In this document: in pieces, positions 34,852 to 44,139 of the stretch | Layout of the letters: every line of letters begins with the position of its first letter | Numbering within the stretch: position 1 is the first letter of the stretch | From: JBNGOQ01 sp050589645 | GTDB taxonomy: Bacteria; Bacteroidota; Bacteroidia; Flavobacteriales; Flavobacteriaceae | DNA: 64,000 bases | Assembly: GCF_050589645.1 (NCBI RefSeq) | Contig: NZ_JBNGOQ010000004.1 | Span: forward strand, 620,001-684,000 | Direction: 5' to 3' | The notes under the pieces: model-generated | The model's input: only the letters and a program-made list of their open reading frames with translations | Databases searched by the model: none | Told to the model about the DNA's origin: nothing | Translations under genes and position numbers: made by a program

Positions 34852-35136
34852 ATGAAGAAAAATTGGCCACTTTGGGAAATATTTGTACGTAGCAAAAATG
34901 GATTGGAGCATCGCCACTTTGGCAGTCTGCATGCCGCAGATGCGGAAATGGCATTGGAAAACGCCCGCGATGTCTATACCCGTCGAAATGAAGGGGTAAG
35001 CATTTGGGTAGTGGAATCCAAACATATTACGGCATCCAATCCGGATAACAATGGAGAGCTGTTTGAACCGGCTCAGGACAAAGTATATCGTCATCCAACA
35101 TTTTATAATTTACCCGATGAGGTAAAACACATGTAA
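34852..35136 (+). CDS. paaB: Phenylacetyl-CoA epoxidase subunit PaaB
   Basis: A 94-residue subunit of the epoxidase complex. The typical start NWPLWEIFVRSKNGLEHRHFGSLHA and the DA(E)MALENARDVYTRR segment are diagnostic. PaaB bridges two PaaAC heterodimers in the known complexes and has no cofactor. Order and spacing between paaA and paaC are conventional. Confidence 0.96.
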   Translation: MKKNWPLWEIFVRSKNGLEHRHFGSLHAADAEMALENARDVYTRRNEGVSIWVVESKHITASNPDNNGELFEPAQDKVYRHPTFYNLPDEVKHM

Positions 35137-35177
35137 TTGGACTTGAAACCAAAACATCTCATTATTGAAATCGTAGT

Positions 35178-35933
35178 ATGAGCAATAATTTTTTATACCA
35201 ATATGTCCTGGGCATCGCGGATAACAGTCTTGTACTGGGACAACGCTTGGGCGAGCTATGTGGCCATGGACCCAATTTGGAAACCGATATTGCCTGCACC
35301 AATATTTCCTTGGATCTATTGGGACAGGCCAGGAGCTATTTTCAGTACGCGGCCCAACTCAAAGGAGGAGATGCCAAAGAGGACGATATTGCTTTTTTAA
35401 GGACCGAAAGGGAATATGTGAATGTGCTATTGGTAGAGCAACCCAACACCGATTTTGCCTATACCATAGGTCGGCAGTTCTTGTTTGATGCATTTCACCT
35501 GCTATTTTTACAGGAACTGCAGCACAGCCACGATATCACCATATCGGCCATTGCCAAGAAAGCGATCAAGGAGGTAAGTTATCATTATCGTTTTTCATCC
35601 GATTGGGTGAAACGCTTAGGGGATGGAACCGAGGAAAGCCGCTTAAAAATGCAAAACGCGATCAACGACCTATGGACCTATACGGACGAATTGTTTCATC
35701 AAACGGAAGCGGATAAGGCCATGATCGTAGAGGGTATCGGAGTGGATACCGCTAAGTTAAAAGAAGCGTACTACCATGCACTTACCGAAATTTTGAAGGA
35801 GGCCACCTTGGACATTCCCGAATCCAAATGGTTTCAAAAAGGAGGGAAGAATGGGGTACATACCGAACATATGGGGTATTTATTGAACGATTTGCAATAT
35901 ATGCAGCGTACCTATCCCAATTTGGAGTGGTAA
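35178..35933 (+). CDS. paaC: Phenylacetyl-CoA epoxidase structural subunit PaaC
   Basis: A 251-residue ferritin-like subunit lacking a competent di-iron site, which pairs with PaaA. Diagnostic sequences are YVLGIADNSLVLGQRLGE at the start, DLLGQARSYFQYAAQL and the WVKRLGDGTEES segment. The C-terminus carries HTEHMGYLLNDLQYMQRTYP. Length is normal. It follows paaB by 41 bases and precedes paaD by 6. Confidence 0.96.
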   Translation: MSNNFLYQYVLGIADNSLVLGQRLGELCGHGPNLETDIACTNISLDLLGQARSYFQYAAQLKGGDAKEDDIAFLRTEREYVNVLLVEQPNTDFAYTIGRQFLFDAFHLLFLQELQHSHDITISAIAKKAIKEVSYHYRFSSDWVKRLGDGTEESRLKMQNAINDLWTYTDELFHQTEADKAMIVEGIGVDTAKLKEAYYHALTEILKEATLDIPESKWFQKGGKNGVHTEHMGYLLNDLQYMQRTYPNLEW

Positions 35934-35939
35934 GAGGAG

Positions 35940-36440
35940 ATGACAGCCGAAAAAGTATACATAGCGGAGCAATTGATTCCAATTCTGGAAAAGGTATCGG
36001 ATCCCGAAATTCCGGTATTGTCCATTCTGGAGATGGGCGTTGTGCGCTCTGCGCTTATCGAAAATGATAACGTCAAGGTACAGATTACCCCTACCTATAG
36101 TGGGTGTCCGGCCATGGATGTTATTGGTGACGATATCATATCGGCTTTGAACAGGGCAGGGTACCAGGCCAAAGTAGAGTTGGTGCTTACCCCGGCCTGG
36201 ACCACCGACTGGATAACGGAAAAAGGACGTCGGGCCTTGGAAGATTACGGCATAGCGGCACCCTTGGGAGCCGAGGCCGATAAGGAAGCGCTCTTAGGGC
36301 ATAAAAAAATAGTGAAGTGCACCAATTGCGGTTCCCGGAATACCAGACTGGTAAGCCAGTTTGGATCCACCGCCTGCAAGGCGTTGTTCCAATGTATAGA
36401 TTGCCAGGAACCGTTTGATTATTTTAAGTGCTTAAAATAA
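35940..36440 (+). CDS. paaD: PaaD, maturation factor for the phenylacetyl-CoA epoxidase
   Basis: A 166-residue protein (older name PaaJ). Residues 1-100 are a DUF59/SufT-like domain (KVSDPEIPVLSILEMGVV, then TPTYSGCPAMD with the conserved Cys). The C-terminal 45 residues form a zinc ribbon: CTNCGSRNT...CKALFQCIDCQEPF. It is needed for iron-sulfur or di-iron assembly of the complex. It ends 6 bases before paaG. Confidence 0.94.
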   Translation: MTAEKVYIAEQLIPILEKVSDPEIPVLSILEMGVVRSALIENDNVKVQITPTYSGCPAMDVIGDDIISALNRAGYQAKVELVLTPAWTTDWITEKGRRALEDYGIAAPLGAEADKEALLGHKKIVKCTNCGSRNTRLVSQFGSTACKALFQCIDCQEPFDYFKCLK

Positions 36441-36446
36441 CAAAAT

Positions 36447-37232
36447 ATGGGGAGTGATTCGATTGAATTTAAAATTGAAAACAACATAGGGTATCTTGCC
36501 CTGAACCGGCCAGAAGTATTCAACAGTTTCAATCGTGAAATGGCGTTGAACTTTCAGGATAAACTGGATCTTTGTGAAAAAGATGAGACCGTAAGGGCCA
36601 TAGTCCTCACCGGAAACGGGAAAGCGTTTTGCGCTGGTCAGGACCTTAAGGAAGTTACAAGCCCTGAGCTAAATCCTGGATTTCAGAAAATATTGGAAGA
36701 GCACTATAACCCGATCATTTCCCGAATCAGGACCATTGAAAAACCCATAATCGCGGCGGTAAATGGGGTGGCTGCCGGTGCAGGGGCCAATATTGCCCTG
36801 GCCTGTGATGTGGTAGTGGCCCATGAGGGAGCAAGCTTCATTCAGGCGTTCAGCAAAATAGGACTCGTTCCCGATAGCGGGGGTACCTTCCTTTTGCCCC
36901 GATTGATTGGTTTTCAAAAGGCTTCGGCCCTGGCCATGCTGGGCGACAAGGTAAGTGCTGAAGAAGCGGAACGTCTGGGGATGGTCTACAAACAGGTGCC
37001 TTCAGAGGAATTTCAGGAAGTGGTTGATAAATTGGCCCATAAAATGGCCCAAATGCCCACTAAAGCACTAGGTGCGATAAAAAAACTCTTTAACGAATCC
37101 ATGACGAACAATTTGCAATCGCAATTGGCCTTGGAGTCCAAATATCAGATAGAAGTGTCCCAAAGTGAAGATTACAGGGAAGGTGTGGCCGCTTTTATGG
37201 AAAAAAGAAAACCTGAATTTAAAGGAAAGTAA
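36447..37232 (+). CDS. paaG: Ring 1,2-epoxyphenylacetyl-CoA isomerase PaaG (crotonase family)
   Basis: A 261-residue crotonase-fold enzyme. It opens the epoxide to the oxepin-CoA. The oxyanion-hole segments are GKAFCAGQDLKEV (about residues 60-72) and NGVAAGAGANIALACD. The family-specific stretch FIQAFSKIGLVPDSGGTFLLPRL carries the catalytic Asp in place of the hydratase Glu, which distinguishes PaaG from ordinary enoyl-CoA hydratases. The gene follows paaD directly and precedes paaH by 6 bases. Confidence 0.92.
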   Translation: MGSDSIEFKIENNIGYLALNRPEVFNSFNREMALNFQDKLDLCEKDETVRAIVLTGNGKAFCAGQDLKEVTSPELNPGFQKILEEHYNPIISRIRTIEKPIIAAVNGVAAGAGANIALACDVVVAHEGASFIQAFSKIGLVPDSGGTFLLPRLIGFQKASALAMLGDKVSAEEAERLGMVYKQVPSEEFQEVVDKLAHKMAQMPTKALGAIKKLFNESMTNNLQSQLALESKYQIEVSQSEDYREGVAAFMEKRKPEFKGK

Positions 37233-37238
37233 AAACGG

Positions 37239-38414
37239 ATGAAGGTAGGAATATTAGGTGCTGGGACCATGGGAAGTGGTATTGCGCAGGTAGCGGCCAC
37301 TTCTGGTTGCCGGGTAAAACTGTACGATACCAATCGTAGCGCTTTGGACAAAAGCCAAAAGGCATTGGAAAAAGTACTTTCCCGACTTATCGACAAGGGA
37401 CGTATGGATGCTGCGGAAAAATCTAGGATCCAGGGAAATATTTCCTATGTAGATAAGCTAAAGGACTTGGGCGATTCTGAACTGACCATTGAGGCCATCA
37501 TTGAGGATTTAGGAATAAAACAAAGCGTTTTTGCCGAATTGGAAACCTATGTTTCAGAAAATACCATCATAGCAACAAATACCTCCTCCCTATCGGTAAC
37601 CTCCATTGCAGCGTCCCTGGAACGACCGGAACGCTGTATAGGCATTCACTTTTTCAATCCCGCACCGCTCATGAAATTGGTAGAGGTGATTCCAGCGGTA
37701 CAGACCACGACCCCTGTGTTGGATACCACGGTGCAACTTATTACGGATTGGAAGAAGACGGTGGCAGTGGCCAAGGACACGCCCGGCTTTATCGTAAATC
37801 GTGTAGCACGGCCTTTTTATGGGGAAGCACTCCGTATCTACGAAGAGGGAATCGCTGATTTTACTATTATAGACCAGAGTATGAAGACTTTGGGCGGATT
37901 TCGGATGGGACCTTTTGAACTGATGGATTTTATTGGCAATGATGTCAATTATGTGGTCACGGAGACCGTTTTTAAGGCCTTTTATTCCGACCCACGCTAT
38001 AAACCGTCGTTTACGCAGAAACGCTATTCAGAAGCAGGCTATTTGGGAAGAAAAACAGGTCGGGGATATTATCATTACGATGAAAACGGAAAAAGAGTGG
38101 ACGAATCATCTACCCCGTCGAGTGTAGTCGAGACGGCTTTGAACGAAACTATTTTCAATCGGGTCCTGGTGATGTTGATGAATGAGGCGGCGGATGCGCT
38201 GTTCTTAAACGTGGCCTCGGCCGAGGATATTGACAATGCCATGACCAAGGGGGTAAACTATCCGAAGGGATTATTGGCCTGGGCGGACGAAAAGGGAGTG
38301 GCTTGGTGTGTTGATAAAATGGACGGCCTCTATAATGAATATCACGAGGATCGTTATAGGTGTAGTCCCTTGCTACGTAAAATGCAACGGGAGGGAAGGC
38401 GATTTTTTGAGTAA
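37239..38414 (+). CDS. paaH: 3-hydroxyacyl-CoA dehydrogenase PaaH, with repeat-derived insert
   Basis: A 391-residue enzyme that oxidises 3-hydroxyadipyl-CoA with NAD+. The Rossmann motif GAGTMGSGIAQVAA is at residues 6-19, the catalytic His in GIHFFNPAPLMKLVE near residue 137, and two C-terminal dimerisation domains follow. It is shorter than E. coli PaaH (about 475). Residues 293-300 (SSVVETAL) are encoded mainly by a 22-bp palindrome at 38115-38136 that resembles an intergenic repeat elsewhere in the window; it falls in a loop before the second C-terminal domain, so the frame survives. Confidence 0.93.
   Translation: MKVGILGAGTMGSGIAQVAATSGCRVKLYDTNRSALDKSQKALEKVLSRLIDKGRMDAAEKSRIQGNISYVDKLKDLGDSELTIEAIIEDLGIKQSVFAELETYVSENTIIATNTSSLSVTSIAASLERPERCIGIHFFNPAPLMKLVEVIPAVQTTTPVLDTTVQLITDWKKTVAVAKDTPGFIVNRVARPFYGEALRIYEEGIADFTIIDQSMKTLGGFRMGPFELMDFIGNDVNYVVTETVFKAFYSDPRYKPSFTQKRYSEAGYLGRKTGRGYYHYDENGKRVDESSTPSSVVETALNETIFNRVLVMLMNEAADALFLNVASAEDIDNAMTKGVNYPKGLLAWADEKGVAWCVDKMDGLYNEYHEDRYRCSPLLRKMQREGRRFFE
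38115..38136. repeat. Palindromic repeat element inserted in frame inside paaH
   Basis: Outer arms CCGTC (38115-38119) and GACGG (38132-38136) with inner TCGA pairs. Its reverse complement matches the intergenic element at 48754-48773 at 16 of 20 positions, and the outermost changes keep base pairing (A-T against G-C). That is the mark of a structured repeat rather than coding constraint. Confidence 0.7.
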
Positions 38415-38429
38415 AACAAACTGGTTGGG

Positions 38430-38837
38430 ATGAAGGGAGAACACATACCGCATAAAATGCTGGGCCTTGACGCCTTTAGCACTTGGTTGGGCATCGAAAT
38501 TTTGGAGTCCCACATTGGCCGTTGCAGAGTGGGAATGACCGTTAGAAGGGAAATGCTCAACAGTATGGGCAAGGCCCATGGGGGCATCAGCTACGCCCTG
38601 GCGGATACCGCCTTTGGCTTTGCGGCAAATTCCCATGGGAAATATGCGGTGTCCATCGAAACCTCGGTGAACCATATCGAGGCTTTGGAGGAGGGCGATT
38701 ATATTGAAGCGGAATCCGTGATAGAAAAGGTAAATACCAAAGTGGGTTTTAATGTGATCGAGGTAAAGCGGGGCGATGAGCTCGTGGCCTTGTTTAAAGG
38801 CGTGGTGTACCGGACCCATAAAGATTGGGAGGGATAG
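38430..38837 (+). CDS. paaI: Hotdog-fold hydroxyphenylacetyl-CoA thioesterase PaaI
   Basis: A 135-residue hotdog thioesterase. The active-site segment is GKAHGGISYALADTAFGFAAN (residues 48-68, with the Asp used for catalysis in PaaI). PaaI releases CoA from ring-hydroxylated or dead-end phenylacetyl-CoA products and so prevents CoA trapping. Length and motif are standard. It lies between paaH and paaJ in the operon. Confidence 0.93.
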   Translation: MKGEHIPHKMLGLDAFSTWLGIEILESHIGRCRVGMTVRREMLNSMGKAHGGISYALADTAFGFAANSHGKYAVSIETSVNHIEALEEGDYIEAESVIEKVNTKVGFNVIEVKRGDELVALFKGVVYRTHKDWEG

Positions 38838-38925
38838 AATATGAAGTAATAGGGAATCCATGGAAAGATTTCCAGCATACAATAGAACAATAAGTAAATA
38901 AAAACTGCTTTAGCAGACAGTACAT

Positions 38926-40134
38926 ATGAAAGACTCGTTTATAATAGATGGCGTCCGAACGCCAATCGGAAGTTACCACGGTACACTCTCAAAAGTGCGA
39001 ACGGACGATTTGGGCGCCCTGGTCATCCGGGAGTTGGTGGCGCGTAATCCAAACATCCCAAAGGAAGCCTATGATGATGTGATTATGGGGTGTGCCAATC
39101 AGGCCGGCGAGGATAACAGGAACGTGGCAAGGATGAGCCTTTTATTGGCCGGACTGCCCTTTACCGTTCCTGGGGAAACGGTGAACCGGCTCTGTAGCTC
39201 CGGTTTGTCCGCTATTATCCATGCCAATAGAGCCATTAAGGCCGGCGATGGGGATATTTTCATCGCAGGAGGGGTAGAGCATATGACCCGGGGGCCCTAT
39301 GTAATGTCCAAACCTTCCAGTGCCTTTGGCAATGATTCCAAAATGTACGATTCCAGTTTCGGGTGGCGATTCATCAATCCCAGAATGCAAGAGCTTTACG
39401 GAACCGACGGGATGGGAAATACAGCTGAAAATCTGGTCGAAAAATACGATATCTCCCGAGAAGACCAGGATGCCTTTGCCCATTGGAGCCAAATGAAGGC
39501 TGCCAAGGCCCAGGAAAATGGGCGATTGGACAAGGAAATTGTTACGGTAGAGATTCCCCAACGAAAAAAAGACCCCATTCAGTTTTCTCTGGACGAATTT
39601 GTTAAACCCGGGACCACCAAGGAGGTTTTGGCAAAACTACGCCCGGCCTTCAAAAAAGAAGGAGGTAGTGTTACGGCGGGCAACTCATCCGGTTTGAACG
39701 ATGGCGCAGCCGCTACCATCATCGCCTCGGAAGATGCTGTAAAAAAATATGAGCTAAAACCTATGGCAAGGATCTTAAGCTCTGCTGTAGTGGGTGTGGA
39801 ACCTAGAATTATGGGCATCGGCCCGGTGCAGGCGGCTAATAATGCTTTGCAAAAGGCAGGCTTGACCATGGATGATATGGATGTGATTGAGCTGAATGAG
39901 GCTTTTGCGGCTCAGGCTTTGGCGTGTACGCGGGCATGGGGATTGGCCGATACCGACCCTAGGTTAAACCCCAATGGGGGTGCCATTGCCATAGGACATC
40001 CTTTGGGCGTTACGGGCGCGAGAATTTGTTATTCGGCGGCCCTGGAACTGCAGGAGACCCAAAAGAAATACGCCCTGGTGACCATGTGCATCGGGGTAGG
40101 GCAGGGCTACGCTGCCGTAATTGAACGTGTTTAA
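38926..40134 (+). CDS. paaJ: 3-oxoadipyl-CoA/3-oxo-5,6-dehydrosuberyl-CoA thiolase PaaJ
   Basis: A 402-residue thiolase. The acyl-acceptor Cys is in NRLCSSGLSAI (about residue 90), the conserved NEAFAAQALA follows, the catalytic His lies in GHPLGVTGAR and the second Cys in MCIGVGQG. The variant CIGVGQG (instead of CIGGGQG) is the form typical of PaaJ/PcaF thiolases. It performs the two thiolytic cleavages of the pathway to acetyl-CoA and succinyl-CoA. Confidence 0.95.
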   Translation: MKDSFIIDGVRTPIGSYHGTLSKVRTDDLGALVIRELVARNPNIPKEAYDDVIMGCANQAGEDNRNVARMSLLLAGLPFTVPGETVNRLCSSGLSAIIHANRAIKAGDGDIFIAGGVEHMTRGPYVMSKPSSAFGNDSKMYDSSFGWRFINPRMQELYGTDGMGNTAENLVEKYDISREDQDAFAHWSQMKAAKAQENGRLDKEIVTVEIPQRKKDPIQFSLDEFVKPGTTKEVLAKLRPAFKKEGGSVTAGNSSGLNDGAAATIIASEDAVKKYELKPMARILSSAVVGVEPRIMGIGPVQAANNALQKAGLTMDDMDVIELNEAFAAQALACTRAWGLADTDPRLNPNGGAIAIGHPLGVTGARICYSAALELQETQKKYALVTMCIGVGQGYAAVIERV

Positions 40135-40188
40135 TTAAAATAACCCATGAATTCCCGCTGCAAAGGATAGTGGGTCAGGGTAGGAATT

Positions 40189-42681
40189 ATGAAAAAAATA
40201 CAACACTACGTATCAGGAAAATGGACAGAAGGCAAGGACAAAGGCCATCCCGTATATGATGCCATAACAGGTGAGTTGATTGCAAATGTTGCGACCGACG
40301 GATTGGATGTTCCGGAAATCCTACAGTACGGCAGAACAAAGGGTGGGGAGGTGCTGCGCAAAATGACTTTTCAGGAACGGGGCAATATGCTCAAAAAACT
40401 GGCTTTGCACCTCACTAAAAAGAAAGATGCCTTTTATGAAATTAGCTATCGGACCGGAGCCACCAAAGTGGACAGCTGGATCGATATCGAAGGAGGATTT
40501 GGGAATTTGTTTGCCAATGCCTCCTTGCGAAAGTTGTTCCCCAACCAGCCCTATCACGTGGAAGGGGAGCCCATTGATTTATCGCGCGGCGGACGTTTTA
40601 TGGCCCATCATATCATGGTGCCCAAAAAGGGGGTGGCGGTTCATATAAACGCTTTTAACTTTCCGGTCTGGGGCATGTTAGAAAAATGTGCGGTCAATTG
40701 GATGGCTGGGGTTCCAGCGGTCGTATTGCCCGCACCCTCATCGTCCTATTTGGCCGAGGCCGTGGCACGTGAAATTATTAATTCAGGGATTTTACCCGAA
40801 GGCGCCTTACAGATCATCAATGGAACGGTAAAGACCATTTTGGATACCGTAGAATCCCAGGATGTAGTGACCTTTACGGGTTCCGCCTCCACCGGCCGAT
40901 TGCTCAAGGCGCACCCTAGGATCATTCAAGAGGCCGTGCCCTTTACCATGGAGGCCGATTCACTAAATGCCGCCGTTTTGGGGGAAGATGCGGTTCCAGG
41001 CACGCCGGAATTCGATATTTTCATCAAAGAGGTGCGCAAGGAGATGACCGTGAAATGTGGTCAAAAATGTACCGCGATACGACGCATTATCGTACCCGAA
41101 AAACTTATCGAGGATGTTCAGATCGCCCTGGGGCAGCAATTGGATAAAGTTACTATCGGAGACCCCAGGTTAAAGGAGGTCCGGATGGGATCCCTGATCA
41201 GTAGGGAGCAGGTGGAAGAGGTAAGGAACAGTGTTAAGGATATCGCCAAGGAGGCGCAGATCGTATACGGCAATCTGGACACCATTGAGACCCTTGGGGC
41301 CGATGCCAAAAAGGGGGCTTTTATAAGCCCCATCCTGCTACGCGAGGATAAACCCTTTGCCAACCACGCGGCACACACACGGGAAGCCTTTGGCCCGGTA
41401 AGTACCCTGATGCCCTATAAAACTTTGGAAGAGGCCATTACATTGGCACAAATGGGAAAAGGATCCCTTGTGTCTTCCATAATGACCTATGATAACGCCA
41501 TTGCCAAGGAGTATGTGGTAGAGGCAGCTAGTCACCACGGGCGTATTTTGGTATTGAACCGTGAGAATGCCAAAGAGAGCACAGGACACGGATCACCCTT
41601 GCCTACCTTGGTACACGGTGGCCCTGGCCGGGCCGGTGGCGGGGAGGAAATGGGAGGCCTTCGCGGTGTAAAACACTATTTGCAGCGCACGGCAGTGCAG
41701 GGATCCCCTACCACCCTAACCGAAATTACTGGAATTTATCAACCTAAATCCGCCTATAAAGAGGCAGCACAACATCCGTTTAAATACCACTGGGAGGATA
41801 TAGAACCCGGAATGTCCCTAAGGACCCATATGCGTACCATTACCGATGCGGACATCGTGAATTTTGCCAATCTGACGTGGGACCATTTTTATGCGCATAC
41901 GGATATCACTTCCTTGGACGGTAGCATTTTCGAAAAAAGAACGGCACACGGGTATTTTATTCTGGCCGCAGCAGCAGGCCTGTTCGTATATCCGAATAAA
42001 GGACCTGTAGCGGCAAACTACGGTTTGGAGGATTGTCGTTTTTTACGACCCATCTACCACAACGATACGGTCTATGTGCGGTTGACCTGTAAACAAAAGA
42101 TAGAACGGGATGTCCGAGGGCCAGAATTGCCCAGCGGCATTGTGAAGTGGTATGTGGAGGTGTTTGATACGGAAGACGAACTGGTGGCCATTGCCACTAT
42201 TTTGACCATGGTGCAAAAGAAAAATCCTTTTGCCGTCATCAATAAGAAAAGCATACCGGCCTATTTGAAAAAACTTACGGAAGATGCCAAACCCGAATGG
42301 GGCTCGGCAAGTGCGCAGCGTATGGTGGAACATTTGGAGTTTTCCCTGAGGATCGCTTCGGGCGAGATTCAGGATTTTGAAATAACGACCCCCGAGGATA
42401 TCTTGGAAAAGGTGCACGATTCCCTGTACAATCACAGGCCCATGCCCAAACATTACGATTTTCCCTTGGCCGATAGAACAAAGAACCTGATACACCCGGA
42501 TCTGGAGACCGCCAAAGTAAAATTGTTGGAAGCCTATGATGAATTCGAGGCCTATTTCAAGGAGCATCCGCAAGCTACCACAACACATGTGGTCTTTGGG
42601 GTGCTAAACAAGTTCGAATGGGATTTGGTACATACCAAACATCTGAATCACCATTTTTCCCAGTTTGGGCTTTTAGAGTAG
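40189..42681 (+). CDS. paaZ: Oxepin-CoA hydrolase / 3-oxo-5,6-dehydrosuberyl-CoA semialdehyde dehydrogenase PaaZ
   Basis: An 830-residue fusion. Residues 1-520 are an aldehyde dehydrogenase with VTFTGSASTGRLLK and the catalytic Cys in KCGQKCTAIRRI (about residue 295). Residues 540-690 are an R-specific hydratase (MaoC hotdog) with DHFYAHTDITSLDGSIFEKRTAHG cut across the active Asp/His. The two domains open the oxepin ring and oxidise the resulting aldehyde. Beyond E. coli PaaZ (about 680) there are roughly 140 extra C-terminal residues (DUF1569-like helical region with HFSQFGLLE); I infer an appended helical domain. Confidence 0.92.
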   Translation: MKKIQHYVSGKWTEGKDKGHPVYDAITGELIANVATDGLDVPEILQYGRTKGGEVLRKMTFQERGNMLKKLALHLTKKKDAFYEISYRTGATKVDSWIDIEGGFGNLFANASLRKLFPNQPYHVEGEPIDLSRGGRFMAHHIMVPKKGVAVHINAFNFPVWGMLEKCAVNWMAGVPAVVLPAPSSSYLAEAVAREIINSGILPEGALQIINGTVKTILDTVESQDVVTFTGSASTGRLLKAHPRIIQEAVPFTMEADSLNAAVLGEDAVPGTPEFDIFIKEVRKEMTVKCGQKCTAIRRIIVPEKLIEDVQIALGQQLDKVTIGDPRLKEVRMGSLISREQVEEVRNSVKDIAKEAQIVYGNLDTIETLGADAKKGAFISPILLREDKPFANHAAHTREAFGPVSTLMPYKTLEEAITLAQMGKGSLVSSIMTYDNAIAKEYVVEAASHHGRILVLNRENAKESTGHGSPLPTLVHGGPGRAGGGEEMGGLRGVKHYLQRTAVQGSPTTLTEITGIYQPKSAYKEAAQHPFKYHWEDIEPGMSLRTHMRTITDADIVNFANLTWDHFYAHTDITSLDGSIFEKRTAHGYFILAAAAGLFVYPNKGPVAANYGLEDCRFLRPIYHNDTVYVRLTCKQKIERDVRGPELPSGIVKWYVEVFDTEDELVAIATILTMVQKKNPFAVINKKSIPAYLKKLTEDAKPEWGSASAQRMVEHLEFSLRIASGEIQDFEITTPEDILEKVHDSLYNHRPMPKHYDFPLADRTKNLIHPDLETAKVKLLEAYDEFEAYFKEHPQATTTHVVFGVLNKFEWDLVHTKHLNHHFSQFGLLE

Positions 42682-42705
42682 AAAATTAACCAGTTAACAG
42701 CTTTG

Positions 42706-43455
42706 ATGGAACCCTACGTAAAACAACATATAGCAAACGGCATCGGATATTTGGAATTCTTTCATCCGGCCCATAACTCCTTACCAGGAGATATTTTGGC
42801 GCAGTTGGCCCAGACCATTACAGCCGCCGGAAACAATGCGGAGATTAAGGTAGTGGTGCTAAAAAGCGGGGGTGATCGCACCTTCTGTGCCGGGGCCAGT
42901 TTTGAGGAATTGGTCAATATCAATGATGCCGAGACCGGTAAGGTGTTTTTTTCGGGTTTTGCCAATGTGATCAATGCAATGCGCAAATGCCCCAAGTTCA
43001 TCATAGGGCGTATACAGGGAAAAACCGTGGGCGGAGGTGTTGGTTTGGCTTCGGCAACGGATTATTGCATGGCCACCAAGTTCGCGGCCATCAAATTAAG
43101 TGAATTAAACGTGGGCATAGGTCCCTTTGTGGTAGGGCCTGCGGTGGAACGCAAGCTGGGATTGAGCGGTATGTCACAGATCGCTATGGACGCCAATAAC
43201 TTCTACCCCGCGGAATGGGCCAAGGAAAAAGGCTTGTTTACAGAGGTATATGCGGATATGGAAACGCTGGACGAAGCGGTGGAAGTCTTTGCACAAAGGC
43301 TGTGCACCTACAATCCGGAGGCCATGAAAGAAATGAAACAGATGTTCTGGAAAGGCACGGAAGATTGGGACAATTTGTTGGCAGAACGTGCAGCCATAAG
43401 CGGACGTTTGGTATTGAGTGCGTTCACCAAGGAGACCCTAAAGAAGTTTAAATAA
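42706..43455 (+). CDS. paaF: Enoyl-CoA hydratase, PaaF-like
   Basis: A 249-residue crotonase-fold protein. Oxyanion-hole segments are DRTFCAGASFEEL (about residue 62) and GKTVGGGVGLASATD (near 106). The conserved Glu in KLSELNVGIGPFVVGP fits a hydratase; a Glu at the other catalytic position is less obvious. In context it should hydrate 2,3-dehydroadipyl-CoA. ATG 42706 is used rather than the adjacent TTG. The assignment rests on position after paaZ and on family. Confidence 0.85.
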   Translation: MEPYVKQHIANGIGYLEFFHPAHNSLPGDILAQLAQTITAAGNNAEIKVVVLKSGGDRTFCAGASFEELVNINDAETGKVFFSGFANVINAMRKCPKFIIGRIQGKTVGGGVGLASATDYCMATKFAAIKLSELNVGIGPFVVGPAVERKLGLSGMSQIAMDANNFYPAEWAKEKGLFTEVYADMETLDEAVEVFAQRLCTYNPEAMKEMKQMFWKGTEDWDNLLAERAAISGRLVLSAFTKETLKKFK

Positions 43456-43482
43456 TAGACCATCAAAATTTGATATGCGTAT

Positions 43483-44079
43483 ATGATCTACAGCTTTAAA
43501 GGATACATCCCGGTGGTACACGAAAGCAGTTTTGTGCATCCCTTGGCCGCGGTCACGGGCAATGTCATTATTGGCCGGGACTGTTACATAGGACCTGGAG
43601 CGGCGATTCGGGGCGATTGGGGACAGATTGTACTGGAAGACGGGGTCAATGTACAGGAGAACTGTACGGTACATATGTTTCCTGGAAAGTCTATCGTACT
43701 CAGGGAAAGCGCGCATATAGGACATGGAGCCATTATCCATGGAGCGAATATTGGTCGCAACGTTTTGGTGGGGATGAATACGGTGATTATGGACGATGCG
43801 CAAATTGGGGACGAATGTATTATCGGTGCCATGACCTTTGTAAAGGCAGAAACCGTAATCCCTGAACGAAGTATGGTGGTAGGTAACCCGGCAAAGGTGA
43901 TCAAGAAGGTCACGGACGAAATGGTTGCCTGGAAAACCAAGGGCACGGAATTGTATCAGCAATTACCGGCGGACTGTCACGACAGTTTAAGGGAAGTGAA
44001 GCCCTTGCGGGAAATCCCGGAAGGAAGGCAAAAGCAAGAAACGTTTTATGAAACCTTGCGCGATTTTATGAAGAAATAA
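43483..44079 (+). CDS. paaY: PaaY, hexapeptide-repeat thioesterase of the paa pathway
   Basis: A 198-residue left-handed beta-helix protein of the gamma-carbonic-anhydrase-like class. Hexapeptide repeats run from VTGNVIIGRDCYIGPGAAIRGDWG through IGHGAIIHGANIGRNVLVGMNTV, with metal-type His residues in HIGHG and IHG. The C-terminal helix (residues 150-198) is typical of PaaY, which hydrolyses 2-hydroxycyclohepta-1,4,6-triene-1-formyl-CoA, a spontaneous dead-end product. It is the last paa gene in this run. Confidence 0.92.
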   Translation: MIYSFKGYIPVVHESSFVHPLAAVTGNVIIGRDCYIGPGAAIRGDWGQIVLEDGVNVQENCTVHMFPGKSIVLRESAHIGHGAIIHGANIGRNVLVGMNTVIMDDAQIGDECIIGAMTFVKAETVIPERSMVVGNPAKVIKKVTDEMVAWKTKGTELYQQLPADCHDSLREVKPLREIPEGRQKQETFYETLRDFMKK

Positions 44080-44090
44080 GCAGCTTTGCG

Positions 44091-44137
44091 AACAAGGAGA
44101 GGAATCTTTAAAAGATAATGCACCTCCTTGTTCCTCT
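44091..44137 (+). promoter_or_regulatory. Overlapping inverted repeats between paaY and the E2 gene
   Basis: AACAAGGAG (44091-44099) pairs with CTCCTTGTT (44124-44132), and AGAGGAA (44098-44104) pairs with TTCCTCT (44131-44137). The two pairings cross, so they are alternatives or a pseudoknot. No long T tract follows. It may work as a terminator or attenuator in front of the second half of the cluster. Confidence 0.4.
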
Positions 44138-44139
44138 AT

